In this document: piece by piece, positions 1 through 8,719 of the stretch | How the letters are laid out: every line of letters starts with the position of its first letter | Numbering within the stretch: the stretch's first letter is position 1 | Origin: Pseudomonadota bacterium | Lineage (GTDB): Bacteria; Pseudomonadota; Gammaproteobacteria; Pseudomonadales; Pseudomonadaceae | Length of the DNA stretch: 24,518 bases | Direction of reading: 5' to 3' | NCBI GenBank assembly: GCA_023431055.1 | Contig: JAEYXX010000114.1 | Span: forward strand, 1 to 24,518 | Notes under the pieces: model-generated | The model's database searches: none | Seen by the model: the letters and a program-made list of their open reading frames with translations, nothing else | What the model was told of the DNA's origin: nothing | Program-made: the position numbers and the translations under genes

Positions 1-1798
1 ATCCGGACAGGTTCAGGTGGTATTCCTGGCTGGTGGTGGTCTGGTCACGATCCAGCACGGCGAAGGTCAGGTCTTCGACGTCGAGGCTGATGCCGTAGCC
101 GATGATGAACAGCAGCAATACCGTGCCGAGCAATGCCATGCCACCGCGAATCGGGTCGCGGCGCAGCTCCAGCGCCTCGCGGCGGGCGTAGCTGAGCAGG
201 CGGCGCAGGCTGAAGCGCTGGCGCTGCGGCGCCGGCGCGTTCTCCAGCGGCGGCGCCGTGCTGGCCGGCTGTTCGCCGACCGCCTCCTGCAGGTAGGCGA
301 TGAAGGTCGCTTCCAGGCTGTCGAGTCCGCGCTTGTCCATCAGCCCCTGCGGCGTGTCGCTGTCGAGCACGCGGCCGGCGTGCATCAGCGAGATGCGGTC
401 GCAGCGCTGCGCCTCGTTCATGAAGTGGGTGGAGATGAAGATGGTCACGCCGTCCTGGCGCGACAGGTCGAGCATCAGCTGCCAGAAGCCGTCGCGGGCG
501 ACCGGGTCGACGCCCGAGGTGGGCTCATCAAGGATCAGGATTTCCGGCTTGTGGATCACCGCCACGGCCAGTGACAGGCGCTGGCGGATGCCCAGCGGCA
601 GGCGTTCGGGGAGCATGTCCATGACTTCGCCGAGGTCGAATCGCTTGGCCATCTGCGTCACGCGTGGTTCGATCTCCTCGGTCGGGACATGGAACAGTTG
701 CGCATGCAGCACCAGGTTCTGCCTTACGGTCAGTTCGCCATACAGGGAGAACGCCTGGGACATGTAGCCGACCCGCTTGCGCGTGGCCATGTCGCGAGGG
801 TCGACGGCCTGGCCGAACAGCAGCGCCTCGCCCTCACTGGCCGGCAGCAGGCCAGTGAGCATCTTCATGGTGGTGCTCTTGCCGCAGCCGTTGGAGCCGA
901 GAAAACCAAAGATCTCGCCACGGCGGATGCGGAACGACACCGAATCGACGGCGACGAAATCACCGAAGCGCATGGTCAGGCCCTTGGCCTCGATGGCGAT
1001 CTCGTTGCTGCCATGCAGGGGCGGAATCACCACCTGCTGATGGCCGCGTCGGCGTTCCTCCGGCAGCAGGGCGATAAAGGCCTGCTCAAGGCTCGCGCTG
1101 CTGGTGCGTGCACGCAGGTCGGCCGGGCTGCCTTCGGCCAGCACGTGGCCGGCATCCATGGCCACCAGATGGTCGAAGCGCTCGGCTTCCTCCATGTAGG
1201 CCGTGGCCACCAGCACGCTCATCTGCGGGCGCTGCGTGCGGATGCGCGCGATCAGTTCCCAGAACTGGTTGCGCGACAGTGGGTCGACGCCGGTGGTCGG
1301 CTCGTCGAGGATCAGCAGATCCGGGTCATGGATCAGCGCGCAACACAGCCCCAGCTTCTGCTTCATGCCGCCTGACAGCTTGCCCGCTGGACGCTCGCGG
1401 AAGGCCGACATACCGGTGCTGCGCAGCAGGTCGTCGATGCGTCGCTCGCGCTCGGCAGCGTCCTGGCCGAACAGGCGGCCGAAGAAGTCCAGGTTCTCGA
1501 ACACCGACAGCGTGGGATAGAGGTTCTTGCCCAGGCCTTGCGGCATATAGGCGATATGTGGGCAGACGTTGCGCCGGTGGCGAGCATCGGCCATGTCGCC
1601 ACCTAGCACCTCGACCTGGCCGTCCTGAATCTTGCGCGCGCCGGCAACCAGCGCCAGCAGGCTGGATTTGCCGACGCCGTCCGGGCCGATCAGGCCGACC
1701 ATGCAGCGCGCCGGCAATTGCAGATCAATGGCGTCGAGGGCGTGGGTCTGGCCGTAGCGCAGGCCGACGCCGGCCAGGCGTGCGACCGGCGTGCTCAT
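1..1798 (-). CDS. rbbA: RbbA-type ABC ATPase/permease fusion, 3' end outside window
   Basis: Partial gene of which the first 599 codons are visible; it runs off the left edge. Two ABC ATPase domains lie in tandem. The first has a Walker A motif GPDGVGKS at residues 38-45, with Asp where Asn is usual, and the second has GSNGCGKST at about 301-309. After a linker, a hydrophobic segment ([19 protein letters not shown], about residue 555 on) starts the ABC-2 type membrane domain. This order, ATPase-ATPase-membrane, is that of RbbA/YhiH, a protein of about 900 residues in E. coli described as a ribosome-associated ATPase. Its start ATG overlaps the stop of the upstream HlyD gene by ATGA, so the two are translationally coupled. 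The pairing with a membrane-fusion protein suggests an export role (inference). A YhhJ-type permease would be expected just beyond the left edge. Confidence 0.93.
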   Translation of the reverse strand, partial: MSTPVARLAGVGLRYGQTHALDAIDLQLPARCMVGLIGPDGVGKSSLLALVAGARKIQDGQVEVLGGDMADARHRRNVCPHIAYMPQGLGKNLYPTLSVFENLDFFGRLFGQDAAERERRIDDLLRSTGMSAFRERPAGKLSGGMKQKLGLCCALIHDPDLLILDEPTTGVDPLSRNQFWELIARIRTQRPQMSVLVATAYMEEAERFDHLVAMDAGHVLAEGSPADLRARTSSASLEQAFIALLPEERRRGHQQVVIPPLHGSNEIAIEAKGLTMRFGDFVAVDSVSFRIRRGEIFGFLGSNGCGKSTTMKMLTGLLPASEGEALLFGQAVDPRDMATRKRVGYMSQAFSLYGELTVRQNLVLHAQLFHVPTEEIEPRVTQMAKRFDLGEVMDMLPERLPLGIRQRLSLAVAVIHKPEILILDEPTSGVDPVARDGFWQLMLDLSRQDGVTIFISTHFMNEAQRCDRISLMHAGRVLDSDTPQGLMDKRGLDSLEATFIAYLQEAVGEQPASTAPPLENAPAPQRQRFSLRRLLSYARREALELRRDPIRGGMALLGTVLLLFIIGYGISLDVEDLTFAVLDRDQTTTSQEYHLNLSG

Positions 1799-2859
1799 TG
1801 CGGAACCTTGATCGCCAGGTGCGCGGGCCATTCGGCGTCGGGGTCGAGGCGCAGATAGGCCATACCCGGTACGCCGGTCTTGACCTGCTGTAGATGCTTG
1901 CTCAGCAATTCGGGGTCGATGCGCGCCTTGACCCGGAACATCAGCTTCGCGCGTTCGCTGGCGGTTTCCACGGTCTTCGGCGTGAACTGGGCGACGCTGG
2001 CGACATAACTGACCTTGGCCGGGATCACGTATTGCGGCGCAGCGTCGATCACCAGGCGTACCTCGCTGCCGAGGGCGACGCGACCGGCCTGGCGCTCGGG
2101 CAGGAAGAAGGTCATGTAGACGTCGGTGAGATCCACCAGGTTGAGCAGCTTGCCGCCGGCACCGAGCACTTCGCCGGGTTGTGTGACGCGATACTGCACG
2201 CGACCGGCACGCGGCGCCTTGAGCTGGCTGTCGTCGATGTCCACCTGCAGGCGCTCGACGCTGGCGCGGGCAGCTTCGGTGGCTGATTGCGCCTCGATGG
2301 CCTGCGACTGGGCTGCAGCTATGCCGGCCTCGGCCGAGCTGACCTGAGCGCGCGCGGCGGCCAGTGCGGCCTCGGCGCTTTGCAGGCGGGCCAGGTCATC
2401 ATCCAGGGTTTGTTGAGCCAGGGCGTTGCGCTGTACCAGGGTGGCGCTGCGCGCGTGACGTTTGCGCGCGGCATCCAGCTCGGCCTGGCGCTGGCGCACC
2501 ACGGCTTCGGCGGCAAGTTTTTCGCTTTGGCGCAGGCTGATCTGGCTGGCCGCCGTGTTCTGGCTGTTCTCGGCCTGGCGCAGCTGGGCGCGGGCCTGGG
2601 CCAGCTGGGCTTCGAGCGCCTGGGTATCCATGCGCGCGAGGATCTGGCCGGGCTCGACGAAGTCACCTTCGTCGACTTCGATGCTGGCGATGCGCCCGGC
2701 GAGCTTGGTCGCCACATCCACCTCGGTGGCTTCGATGCGTCCGTTACCGCTGGCGAAACCGGCGCCGAGGCCTTGCGGGCGCAGTTGCCACCAGGCCACT
2801 GCGGCCAGTACGGCCAGGGCAGCGGCGATCAGATAGGGCAGGCGACGTGGTCTGTTCAT
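1795..2859 (-). CDS. yhiI: HlyD-family membrane-fusion protein (YhiI-like)
   Basis: A 354-residue periplasmic adaptor for the ABC protein encoded downstream. An N-terminal signal anchor covers about residues 8-24 ([18 protein letters not shown]). A first lipoyl half-motif follows ([20 protein letters not shown], 46-65), then a long Ala/Gln/Arg-rich coiled coil at about 75-190. The returning lipoyl half ([12 protein letters not shown]) and the beta-barrel region come last. This is the normal HlyD/YhiI layout and length. The ATG has a Shine-Dalgarno AAGGA about eight bases upstream. In Pseudomonas and E. coli the order HlyD-type protein, RbbA, ABC-2 permease is conserved, so a tripartite exporter of unknown substrate is likely. 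Nothing in the sequence identifies the substrate. Confidence 0.93.
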   Translation of the reverse strand: MNRPRRLPYLIAAALAVLAAVAWWQLRPQGLGAGFASGNGRIEATEVDVATKLAGRIASIEVDEGDFVEPGQILARMDTQALEAQLAQARAQLRQAENSQNTAASQISLRQSEKLAAEAVVRQRQAELDAARKRHARSATLVQRNALAQQTLDDDLARLQSAEAALAAARAQVSSAEAGIAAAQSQAIEAQSATEAARASVERLQVDIDDSQLKAPRAGRVQYRVTQPGEVLGAGGKLLNLVDLTDVYMTFFLPERQAGRVALGSEVRLVIDAAPQYVIPAKVSYVASVAQFTPKTVETASERAKLMFRVKARIDPELLSKHLQQVKTGVPGMAYLRLDPDAEWPAHLAIKVPQ

Positions 2860-3021
2860 TGGTCATATCCTTTCGTGAACCTCTCGCAAGACAGGCTCCA
2901 TGAAGAAGTTTCCATTGTCCGTCGCCACCAGTCTAGGTGGTTTGATGCAGGTCAAGCGTAGTTTCCTGCCGCGGGGCCGGCTGTTCGTCGCGGCCGGTGC
3001 GCACCGCTCTGGAGCGCCGAT

Positions 3022-3471
3022 TCAGCGCATGGCGAGAATCGCCTGCCACTGGGCTTCGCTTACCGGCATCACCGACAGACGACTGCCGCGTTGCACCAGT
3101 GCCAGGTCGGCGAGTAGCGGGTTGTTCTTCAGTTGCTGCAGTGTCAGCACCTCGTCGAAGGCTTCGACGAACTCGACGTCCAGGGCGCTCCAGGGATTCT
3201 TCTCGGCGCTGGCCTTGGGATCGTGGTAGTGGCTTTGCGGGTCGAGTGCGGTGGGGTCTGGATAAACCTCGCCAGCGATGCGCGCGATGCCGGCAATGCC
3301 CGGTTGTGGGCAACTGGAGTGATAGAAGAAGAACAGGTCGCCCGGTTTCATCGCCCGCATGAAGTTGCGCGCCTGGTAATTGCGCACGCCATCCCAGCGG
3401 GTTTTGCCCAGGCGTTGTAGGTCGAGAATTGACAGTTCGTCGGGTTCGGTCTTCATCAGCCAATGAGGCAT
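3022..3471 (-). CDS. EVE domain protein
   Basis: A 149-residue protein that is all EVE domain (PUA/YTH-like fold). It opens with MPHWLMKTEPDELSI and carries WDGVRNYQARNFMR, GDLFFFYHS and IAGIARIAGEVYPDPTA, all typical of the family. The family is thought to bind modified bases in RNA or DNA; no substrate can be assigned here. I chose the ATG at 3471 because AGGAG lies nine bases upstream and the family starts there. An in-frame upstream ATG at 3642 would add 57 non-conserved residues. It lies upstream of the HlyD/rbbA pair on the same strand, with a 162-bp gap that probably holds their promoter. Confidence 0.92.
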   Translation of the reverse strand: MPHWLMKTEPDELSILDLQRLGKTRWDGVRNYQARNFMRAMKPGDLFFFYHSSCPQPGIAGIARIAGEVYPDPTALDPQSHYHDPKASAEKNPWSALDVEFVEAFDEVLTLQQLKNNPLLADLALVQRGSRLSVMPVSEAQWQAILAMR

Positions 3472-3665
3472 GAACTTTGCTCCTGCAGGTCTGTCTGTAA
3501 GCGGACGCTCGTTTGGGTGAAGTCTCCGACGGTCGGTTGGCGTCGGAAATTGCGCAGCGCCTTGTACTGGCGGAAAATGCCCGGCTAAACGCTTGGCGCC
3601 GTCCTGTTGCACACAACAATAACGCGCGACCAACGCGCGCATTGCCTTGAAGGGGGAGGCAATAG

Positions 3666-3797
3666 ATGAAACGCAAGCCAGATCTTCTGTGGGTTCTCGT
3701 CGTACTGTTCAGCCTGGGCGTGGTTACCACGGGTTACACCCAGAGCCTTTGGGAGCGCCAGAGCGACGCTCCGATCAATGTAACGCAGCAGCCCTGA
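3666..3797 (+). CDS. small single-pass membrane protein, 43 aa
   Basis: A short reading frame beginning MKRKPDLLWVLVVLFSLG and ending in TGA at 3795-3797. A strong Shine-Dalgarno (GGGGGAGG, 3652-3659) lies seven bases before the ATG. The protein has a positively charged N-terminus (KRK), one hydrophobic segment at about residues 7-22, and a polar tail of about 20 residues. This is a type II (N-in) topology for a small inner-membrane peptide. It is the only plus-strand gene in 1-5255, placed head-to-head with the EVE gene and tail-to-tail with fau. A small hypothetical protein is commonly annotated beside fau in Pseudomonas (from memory). Function is unknown. Confidence 0.72.
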   Translation: MKRKPDLLWVLVVLFSLGVVTTGYTQSLWERQSDAPINVTQQP

Positions 3798-3817
3798 TTC
3801 GCCGGCTGCCCGCGTAG

Positions 3818-3838
3818 GCACCGCAGGGAGCGCGGTGC
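3818..3838. terminator. hairpin between convergent genes
   Basis: A perfect 7-bp stem (GCACCGC / GCGGTGC) with a 7-base loop lies between the ends of the small membrane protein gene and fau, which converge here. There is no clear T-run on either strand, so terminator function is only a guess. Confidence 0.4.
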
Positions 3839-3851
3839 GACGCCTCTGTTG

Positions 3852-4448
3852 TCAATACCAGGCCCTGTCCGTCACCGTTGCCTGCAAGGGCACGTCCCAA
3901 CTGGCCATCGCCAGTTCGTCCACGCGCTGACATTCATGTGCCAGACCCAGTAGTGTCGGCATGTGCCAATTTTTGCGCCTATGCAGATAAGCCAGGCTGC
4001 GGTCATAGAAGCCGCCCCCCATGCCCAGGCGACCGCCGCGATCATCGAATCCCACCAAAGGCAGCAGCACCAGATTCAGCGCCCAGACCTTGCGTTGACG
4101 TTTGGGCTGCGGGCGCGGCTCGAGGATGCGAAAGCGATTGCCCGCCAGCTTCTCGTGCCGGGTAACGTGCTGAAACACCATCTTGGTGCGTGGCCAGGCG
4201 CTGAGCACCGGCAGATAGGTGCGCTTGCCGCGTTTCTGCGCAGCAGCCAGCAACGGGCGAGGATCGATTTCACCATCGTTGGGTAGATACAGCGCGATAT
4301 GCCTGGCGCGACGAAAAGCCGGGCTTTGTACCAGCTGTCGATACAGATTGCGTGCGGCAGTACGTTGCTGGCTGCGGCTGAGCGCTCGACGACGCTGGCG
4401 CAGCACGCGGCGCAGTTGCGGGCGACTGAGTGGTGCGGAGGTGGTCAT
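3852..4448 (-). CDS. fau: 5-formyltetrahydrofolate cyclo-ligase
   Basis: A 198-residue cytoplasmic enzyme that converts 5-formyl-THF plus ATP to 5,10-methenyl-THF. The basic N-terminus (LRRVLRQRRRALS), the substrate-pocket stretch IALYLPNDGEIDPRPLL (51-67) and the C-terminal loop LGMGGGFYDRSL (141-152) are hallmarks of the family. Its length is normal. It lies directly downstream of the 6S RNA gene on the same strand, the arrangement found in E. coli (zapA-ssrS-fau), where the two are co-transcribed. I see no good Shine-Dalgarno before the ATG; the upstream bases are pyrimidine-rich (CCTTTTCTC). Translation may therefore depend on the processed 6S-fau transcript (inference). Confidence 0.93.
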   Translation of the reverse strand: MTTSAPLSRPQLRRVLRQRRRALSRSQQRTAARNLYRQLVQSPAFRRARHIALYLPNDGEIDPRPLLAAAQKRGKRTYLPVLSAWPRTKMVFQHVTRHEKLAGNRFRILEPRPQPKRQRKVWALNLVLLPLVGFDDRGGRLGMGGGFYDRSLAYLHRRKNWHMPTLLGLAHECQRVDELAMASWDVPLQATVTDRAWY

Positions 4449-4470
4449 GAGAAAAGGATGGTGCGAGGCA

Positions 4471-4486
4471 GGTAGCCGTGGCTACC
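4471..4486 (-). other. short hairpin between 6S RNA and fau
   Basis: GGTAGCC and GGCTACC, separated by two bases, form a compact hairpin just past the 6S RNA 3' end and before fau. It has no following T-run. It could be an attenuator or a processing signal in the 6S-fau transcript; this is inference. Confidence 0.35.
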
Positions 4487-4497
4487 GGGGGAAATGA

Positions 4498-4677
4498 TGA
4501 CTTCCCAGCGTGCCGCTGTCGGTTTAGCCCTTGAACCCGAAAGTTCAAGGTGGAGGTTGCAGGAGGCGTTAAGGCTTTCCGTCAGGCGGACATGCACACC
4601 GGCCCCAACATGCAACCCCCGTGGTTGTGCGTATCGGCTCAGGGACATCCCCGACTGGCGCACACCCCAGGAAGTTG
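4498..4677 (-). ncRNA. ssrS: 6S RNA
   Basis: The 6S RNA gene, about 180 nt, whose product binds the sigma-70 RNA polymerase holoenzyme and represses transcription in stationary phase. The evidence is position and sequence. It sits between zapA and fau on their strand. It contains the conserved stretch TGTCCCTGAGCCGATACGCA and, further on, TGCATGTCCGCCTGACGGAA. The 5' end (CTTCC) pairs with the 3' end (GGGAAG) to form the closing stem, and GTTGCATG / TGCAACC blocks flank the central region. Exact ends are estimated from the -10 box and the closing stem, so each may be a few bases off. Confidence 0.93.
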
Positions 4678-4682
4678 CGCCC

Positions 4683-4688
4683 AGTATA
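4683..4688 (-). promoter_or_regulatory. -10 box of the 6S RNA promoter
   Basis: TATACT on the minus strand, about six bases before the inferred 6S RNA 5' end. I see no convincing -35 box at the usual distance. Confidence 0.6.
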
Positions 4689-4743
4689 CCCCAATAGAGC
4701 GCTTGAGGGGCGGCCTGCGACGAACAGGCAGGCATGCCGCTGC

Positions 4744-5049
4744 TCAGGATGCCGAGTCGTCGGCCAGAGCCTGGTCGACACGATCGAGCAGATCGCGCAC
4801 CTGCTGGCGGGTGGAGCTGGCGTCCTGGTCCAGGCGTTGCTGCTTGTGCAGCAGGTCGTGGGTGATGTTCAGGGCGGCCATCACGGCGACACGGTCGGCA
4901 CCGATCACCTTGCCGCTGGTGCGGATCTCGCGCATCTTGCCGTCCAGGTAGCGGGCAGCGCTTTCCAGGTTGGCGCGTTCGTCCTGCGGGCAGGCGATGC
5001 AATATTCTTTGTCCAGGATGTGGACGGTCACGGTGTTCGACTGGGTCAT
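4744..5049 (-). CDS. zapA: cell division protein ZapA
   Basis: A 101-residue cytoplasmic protein that binds FtsZ and promotes bundling of FtsZ filaments in the Z ring. The N-terminal domain has the family pattern VTVHILDKEYCIACPQDER followed by LESAARYLDGKMREIR (residues 8-43). The C-terminal half (about 50-95) is a predicted coiled coil (ITHDLLHKQQRL and following) used for dimer and tetramer formation. Its ATG overlaps the stop of the upstream coiled-coil gene as ATGA. It is followed by the 6S RNA gene, as in other gammaproteobacteria. Confidence 0.95.
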   Translation of the reverse strand: MTQSNTVTVHILDKEYCIACPQDERANLESAARYLDGKMREIRTSGKVIGADRVAVMAALNITHDLLHKQQRLDQDASSTRQQVRDLLDRVDQALADDSAS

Positions 5050-5255
5050 GTGTCCTGCTCCAGGGCTTTGAGGCGCGAAATCATCGATTCGACCTTATGC
5101 CGGGCCAATTCGTTCTTTTCGATCAGATGAGCGCGTTCCTCGCGCCAGGCCTGTTCATTCGCCAGCAGGAGTCGGTTGTGAGCCTTCAGCTGCCCGACAC
5201 GCTGGATCAGCAGCTCCAGCTTGGCGGTCAATGCGTGCAGTTCGGCGTCTTCCAT
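5046..5255 (-). CDS. TIGR02449 family small coiled-coil protein
   Basis: A 69-residue protein, almost entirely heptad-like (LHALTAKLELLIQRVGQLKA, then LLLANEQAWREERAHLIEKN), so probably one long coiled coil. Genes of the TIGR02449 family sit immediately before zapA in pseudomonads. The ATGA overlap with zapA implies coupled translation, and a role at the division site alongside ZapA is plausible. A ZapB-like function would be inference only. A GAGAG Shine-Dalgarno lies just before the ATG. Confidence 0.85.
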   Translation of the reverse strand: MEDAELHALTAKLELLIQRVGQLKAHNRLLLANEQAWREERAHLIEKNELARHKVESMISRLKALEQDT

Positions 5256-5299
5256 GGGCTCTCGCTATGGGAGGTAATGGCTGGACTATATAGGCCTGT

Positions 5300-5469
5300 C
5301 CCGTTCAGGGCACCTCTAAAAACTACCTGCGTTGTCATCACTGCGTTAAAAACAAGCTCAAAATGCTCATTTACAACTCGTAAAGTCGAGCGCGACTCCG
5401 ACCGTTTTTTGCTTGTTTTTGCCTTGTGCTGACTGCCTCGCCTACGTTTTTAGATGCGCCCGTTACGGG
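5300..5469. repeat. inverted-repeat intergenic element, copy 1
   Basis: An element of about 170 bp in the 350-bp gap between the divergent TIGR02449/zapA and ygfB genes. Its ends are 24-bp terminal inverted repeats that match at 19 of 24 positions (5300-5323 and 5446-5469; shared core TCTAAAAAC). It has no coding capacity of note. Its reverse complement shares ordered blocks with copy 2 at 12991-13123, including ATGAGCATTT.GAGCTTG and CAACGCAG.TAGTTT. I see no target-site duplication. The rest of the gap (5470-5605) should hold the ygfB promoter, but I cannot place it with confidence. Confidence 0.8.
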
Positions 5470-5605
5470 TCAAGCCATGCTTGGCAGTGGTGTGATGCAG
5501 ATGGCGGCATCACACCGGCGGCCTCGGATGGTCTTGGCGCGCCTGCCGGTGCTAGGATACGAGGCCTCCATTCTAGAGATTGCGCCGCCTGGCGCCTAGC
5601 TATCT

Positions 5606-6160
5606 ATGTCGATTCCAAGTTCTCCCTACGCCGCCTTCGCCGCTCTGCTCAGCAGTGCCGGGCATCCCGTTTCTCCTGCCGAACTGCATGGCCTTTTGCT
5701 CGGCCGTAGCTGCGCCGGTGCCGGCTTCGACGCCGACGCCTGGCTACTCGACGCTGCCGATCTGCTCGGCGGCGAGCCGCAGGACAGCGTGCGCCAGGCG
5801 CTGATCGGCCTGCAGGAGATGGTCAAGGGCGAGCTGTGCAGCGAGGACATCACCGTAGTGCTGCTGTTGCCGGATGACGAAACCCCGCTGGCGCAGCGCG
5901 CAGCCGCGCTGGGGCAGTGGTGCCAGGGCTTTCTTGCAGGCTTCGGTCTGACCGCCCGCGACGGCGCGCTGAGCGCCGAGGCCATGGAAGTGTTGCAGGA
6001 TCTCTCCGCCATCGCTCAGGTGCAGAGCGCTCTGGAAGAATCCGAAGATGGCGAGAGCGACTATATGGAGGTCATGGAGTACCTGCGTGTGGCGCCGCTG
6101 TTGCTGTTCACCGAGTGTGCCAAGCCCGCCGCGCCTGCCGCCAAACCTTCCCTGCACTGA
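5606..6160 (+). CDS. ygfB: YgfB/YecA (UPF0149) family protein
   Basis: A 184-residue UPF0149 protein with the family features [12 protein letters not shown] near the N-terminus (23-34), [14 protein letters not shown] in the middle (about 101-114) and an acidic stretch [20 protein letters not shown] toward the C-terminus. In P. aeruginosa YgfB is known to dampen an AlpA-dependent antiterminated promoter that drives ampDh3, thereby influencing beta-lactam resistance. Whether that holds here cannot be seen. It is the first gene of ygfB-pepP-ubiH-ubiI, as in E. coli. No clear Shine-Dalgarno precedes the ATG. Confidence 0.93.
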   Translation: MSIPSSPYAAFAALLSSAGHPVSPAELHGLLLGRSCAGAGFDADAWLLDAADLLGGEPQDSVRQALIGLQEMVKGELCSEDITVVLLLPDDETPLAQRAAALGQWCQGFLAGFGLTARDGALSAEAMEVLQDLSAIAQVQSALEESEDGESDYMEVMEYLRVAPLLLFTECAKPAAPAAKPSLH

Positions 6161-6179
6161 TTCTCCGTCGGAGCCTGCC

Positions 6180-7514
6180 TTGATCAGCATCCCCAAGTCC
6201 GAATATGCCCGTCGGCGCAAGGCGCTGATGGCGCAGATGGAACCTAACAGCATCGCCATTCTGCCGGCTGCACCGGTGTATATCCGCAACCGCGACGTCG
6301 AGCACGTCTACCGCCAGGACAGCGATTTCCAGTACCTCACCGGCTTTCCCGAGCCGGAGGCGGTGATGGCGCTGATTCCCGGTCGTGAGCACGGCGAGTA
6401 CGTGCTGTTCTGCCGCGAGCGCGATCCCGAGCGCGAGCTGTGGGATGGCCTGCGTGCCGGCCAGGACGGTGCGATCAGCAAGTTCGGCGCCGACGACGCC
6501 TTTCCCATCGGCGATATCGACGACATCCTGCCCGGGCTGATCGAAGGCCGTGAGCGCGTCTACTACGCCATCGGCTGCAATCAGGAGTTCGATCATCGGC
6601 TGATGGACTGGGTCAACCACATCCGCGCCAAGGCTCGCCTGGGCGCCACGCCGCCGAACGAGTTCGTCGCGCTCAATCACCTTTTGCATGACATGCGTCT
6701 GTACAAGTCGGCCGCCGAGGTGAAGGTGATGAAGGAGGCCGCCGAGATCAGTGCGCGCGCCCACGTGCGTGCGATGCAGGCCAGTCGCGCCGGTCTGTAC
6801 GAATACCATCTGGAAGCCGAGCTGGATTACGAATTCCGCAAGGGCGGGGCGAAGATGCCGGCCTACGGCAGTATCGTCGCCGCTGGTAAAAATGCCTGCA
6901 TCCTGCACTACCGCGAGAACGATGCACCGCTCAAGGATGGCGACCTGGTACTGATCGACGCCGGTTGCGAGATCGACTGCTACGCCAGCGACATCACCCG
7001 CACCTTCCCGGTCAGCGGCCGATTCTCCCCCGAGCAGAAGGCCATCTACGAGCTGGTGCTGGCGTCGCAGGAGGCGGCGTTCAAGGAGATCGCCCCGGGC
7101 AAGCACTGGAACGAAGCCCACGAAGCCACCGTACGGGTGATCACCGCCGGCCTGGTGGAGTTGGGCCTGCTCAGCGGCGATGTCGACGAGCTGATCGCCA
7201 GTGAGGCCTACAAACCTTTCTATATGCACCGTGCCGGCCACTGGCTGGGCATGGATGTGCACGATGTCGGCGACTACAAGGTTGGCGGTGAATGGCGCGT
7301 GCTGGAAGTCGGCATGGCGATGACCGTCGAGCCTGGCATCTATATCGCCCCCGACAACGACAAGGTCGCCAAGAAATGGCGCGGTATCGGTGTGCGCATC
7401 GAGGACGACGTGGTGGTGACCAAGAAGGGCTGCGAGATTCTCACCGGCGGCGTGCCCAAAACCGTCGCCGAGATCGAGGCGTTGATGGCTGCCGCGCGCA
7501 CCGAGGCGGCCTGA
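6180..7514 (+). CDS. pepP: Xaa-Pro aminopeptidase
   Basis: Aminopeptidase P II, a cytoplasmic dinuclear-metal enzyme that removes N-terminal residues before proline. I placed the start at TTG 6180 (protein ISIPKSEYARRRK...), with GGAG six bases upstream. This gives 444 residues, the usual length. An ATG much further upstream (6048) would lie inside ygfB in another frame. With the TTG start, the metal ligands are Asp260, Asp271 (in DAGCEIDCYASDITRTF), His354 (HRAGHWLGMDVHD), Glu384 (MTVEPGIY) and Glu408 (VRIEDDVVV). The first three carry the same numbers as in E. coli PepP (from memory). Nineteen bases separate it from ygfB and four from ubiH. Confidence 0.95.
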   Translation: MISIPKSEYARRRKALMAQMEPNSIAILPAAPVYIRNRDVEHVYRQDSDFQYLTGFPEPEAVMALIPGREHGEYVLFCRERDPERELWDGLRAGQDGAISKFGADDAFPIGDIDDILPGLIEGRERVYYAIGCNQEFDHRLMDWVNHIRAKARLGATPPNEFVALNHLLHDMRLYKSAAEVKVMKEAAEISARAHVRAMQASRAGLYEYHLEAELDYEFRKGGAKMPAYGSIVAAGKNACILHYRENDAPLKDGDLVLIDAGCEIDCYASDITRTFPVSGRFSPEQKAIYELVLASQEAAFKEIAPGKHWNEAHEATVRVITAGLVELGLLSGDVDELIASEAYKPFYMHRAGHWLGMDVHDVGDYKVGGEWRVLEVGMAMTVEPGIYIAPDNDKVAKKWRGIGVRIEDDVVVTKKGCEILTGGVPKTVAEIEALMAAARTEAA

Positions 7515-7518
7515 GCCC

Positions 7519-8703
7519 ATGTCCCGCGTGAACCTGGCGATCATTGGTGGCGGTCTGGTGGGTGCCAGCCTTGCGCTGGCCCTGCAGGACACAGCGCGTC
7601 AGCGCGGCTGGCGCATCGCCCTGATCGAGCCCTTCGCCCCGGGCAGCGAGTACCAGCCCAGCTACGATGCCCGCTCCACCGCGCTGTCCTACGGCAGCCG
7701 GCTGATCTACGAGCGCCTCGGCCTGTGGCAGAGCATCGCCCAGCGCGCCGAGCCGATTCAGCAGATTCATGTGTCCGACCGCGGCCGTTTCGGCGCCACG
7801 CGTCTGCAGGCCATCGAGGAAGGCGTGCCGGCGCTCGGCTACGTGGTGGAAAACGCCTGGATCGGCCATTGCCTGTGGCAGGCGCTGGATCAGGACCTGA
7901 TCGAATGGCGTTGCCCGGCCGAGGTAGTCGGCATGCAGCGCCAGGGCGACGGTTATCGCCTGACCCTGAATGACGAAACCTGCCTCGACTGCGATCTTGC
8001 CGTGCTTGCCGACGGTGGGCGTTCCGCTTTGCGTGAACAGCTCGGCATCAACGTCAGCAGCAAGCCCTACGGGCAGAGCGCACTGATCGCCAACGTCAGC
8101 CCGCTGGAGGCGCATCGCGGTCAGGCCTTCGAGCGCTTCACCGATGACGGCCCGATGGCCATGCTGCCGCTGGAAGGCAACCGCTGCGCATTGGTCTGGA
8201 CGCGCAGCAACGCCGATGCCGAGCGCCTGTTGCGTGTCAGCGAGGCACAATTTCTGGCCGAACTGCAGCAGGCCTTCGGCTATCGTCTGGGCGCCTTGCA
8301 GCAGGTCGGTGCGCGGCATCTCTATCCACTGAGCCTGGTCGAGGCGCAGGAGCAGGTGCGCGCGCATCTGGTGGTGCTGGGCAATGCCGCGCACAGCCTG
8401 CACCCCATCGCAGGTCAGGGTTACAACCTGTCGCTGCGCGACACCCTGGCGCTGGCCGAGGTGTTGATCGCCAGCGAGGCGCCACTGGGCGATTTCGCCA
8501 CCCTGCAGCGTTACCAGCAGCGCCAGCAACTCGATCAGCAGATGACCGTCGGTTTCTCCGATCAGGTGACGCGCCTGTTCAGCAACGCCCAGCCGCTGCT
8601 GGCCGCCGGGCGCAACCTGGGTTTGCTCGGCCTCGACCTGTTGCCGCCGGCCAAGCGCTGGTTCGCCCGGCAGGCAATGGGCATGGGCACGCGAAGTCTG
8701 TGA
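7519..8703 (+). CDS. ubiH: 2-octaprenyl-6-methoxyphenol hydroxylase UbiH
   Basis: A 394-residue FAD-dependent monooxygenase of ubiquinone synthesis, adding a ring hydroxyl on the membrane-associated intermediate. The FAD-binding GGGLVG motif is at residues 10-15. DARSTALSYGSR (about 50-61) and the second FAD motif LGNAAHSLHPIAGQGYNLSLRD (about 287-308) are diagnostic; the Asn in GNAAH is normal for UbiH. It starts four bases after pepP and ends just before ubiI, so the four genes form one operon. Confidence 0.95.
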   Translation: MSRVNLAIIGGGLVGASLALALQDTARQRGWRIALIEPFAPGSEYQPSYDARSTALSYGSRLIYERLGLWQSIAQRAEPIQQIHVSDRGRFGATRLQAIEEGVPALGYVVENAWIGHCLWQALDQDLIEWRCPAEVVGMQRQGDGYRLTLNDETCLDCDLAVLADGGRSALREQLGINVSSKPYGQSALIANVSPLEAHRGQAFERFTDDGPMAMLPLEGNRCALVWTRSNADAERLLRVSEAQFLAELQQAFGYRLGALQQVGARHLYPLSLVEAQEQVRAHLVVLGNAAHSLHPIAGQGYNLSLRDTLALAEVLIASEAPLGDFATLQRYQQRQQLDQQMTVGFSDQVTRLFSNAQPLLAAGRNLGLLGLDLLPPAKRWFARQAMGMGTRSL

Positions 8704-8719
8704 CAGCCAAGGAATGAAT

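Noticed and set aside
5413..5709. 98-residue plus-strand frame before ygfB
   Set aside because: Runs through the repeat element and into ygfB out of frame; no ribosome binding site or domain.
6108..7592. 494-residue minus-strand frame opposite pepP
   Set aside because: Antisense shadow of high-GC coding sequence; no domain, and pepP is fully supported on the plus strand.
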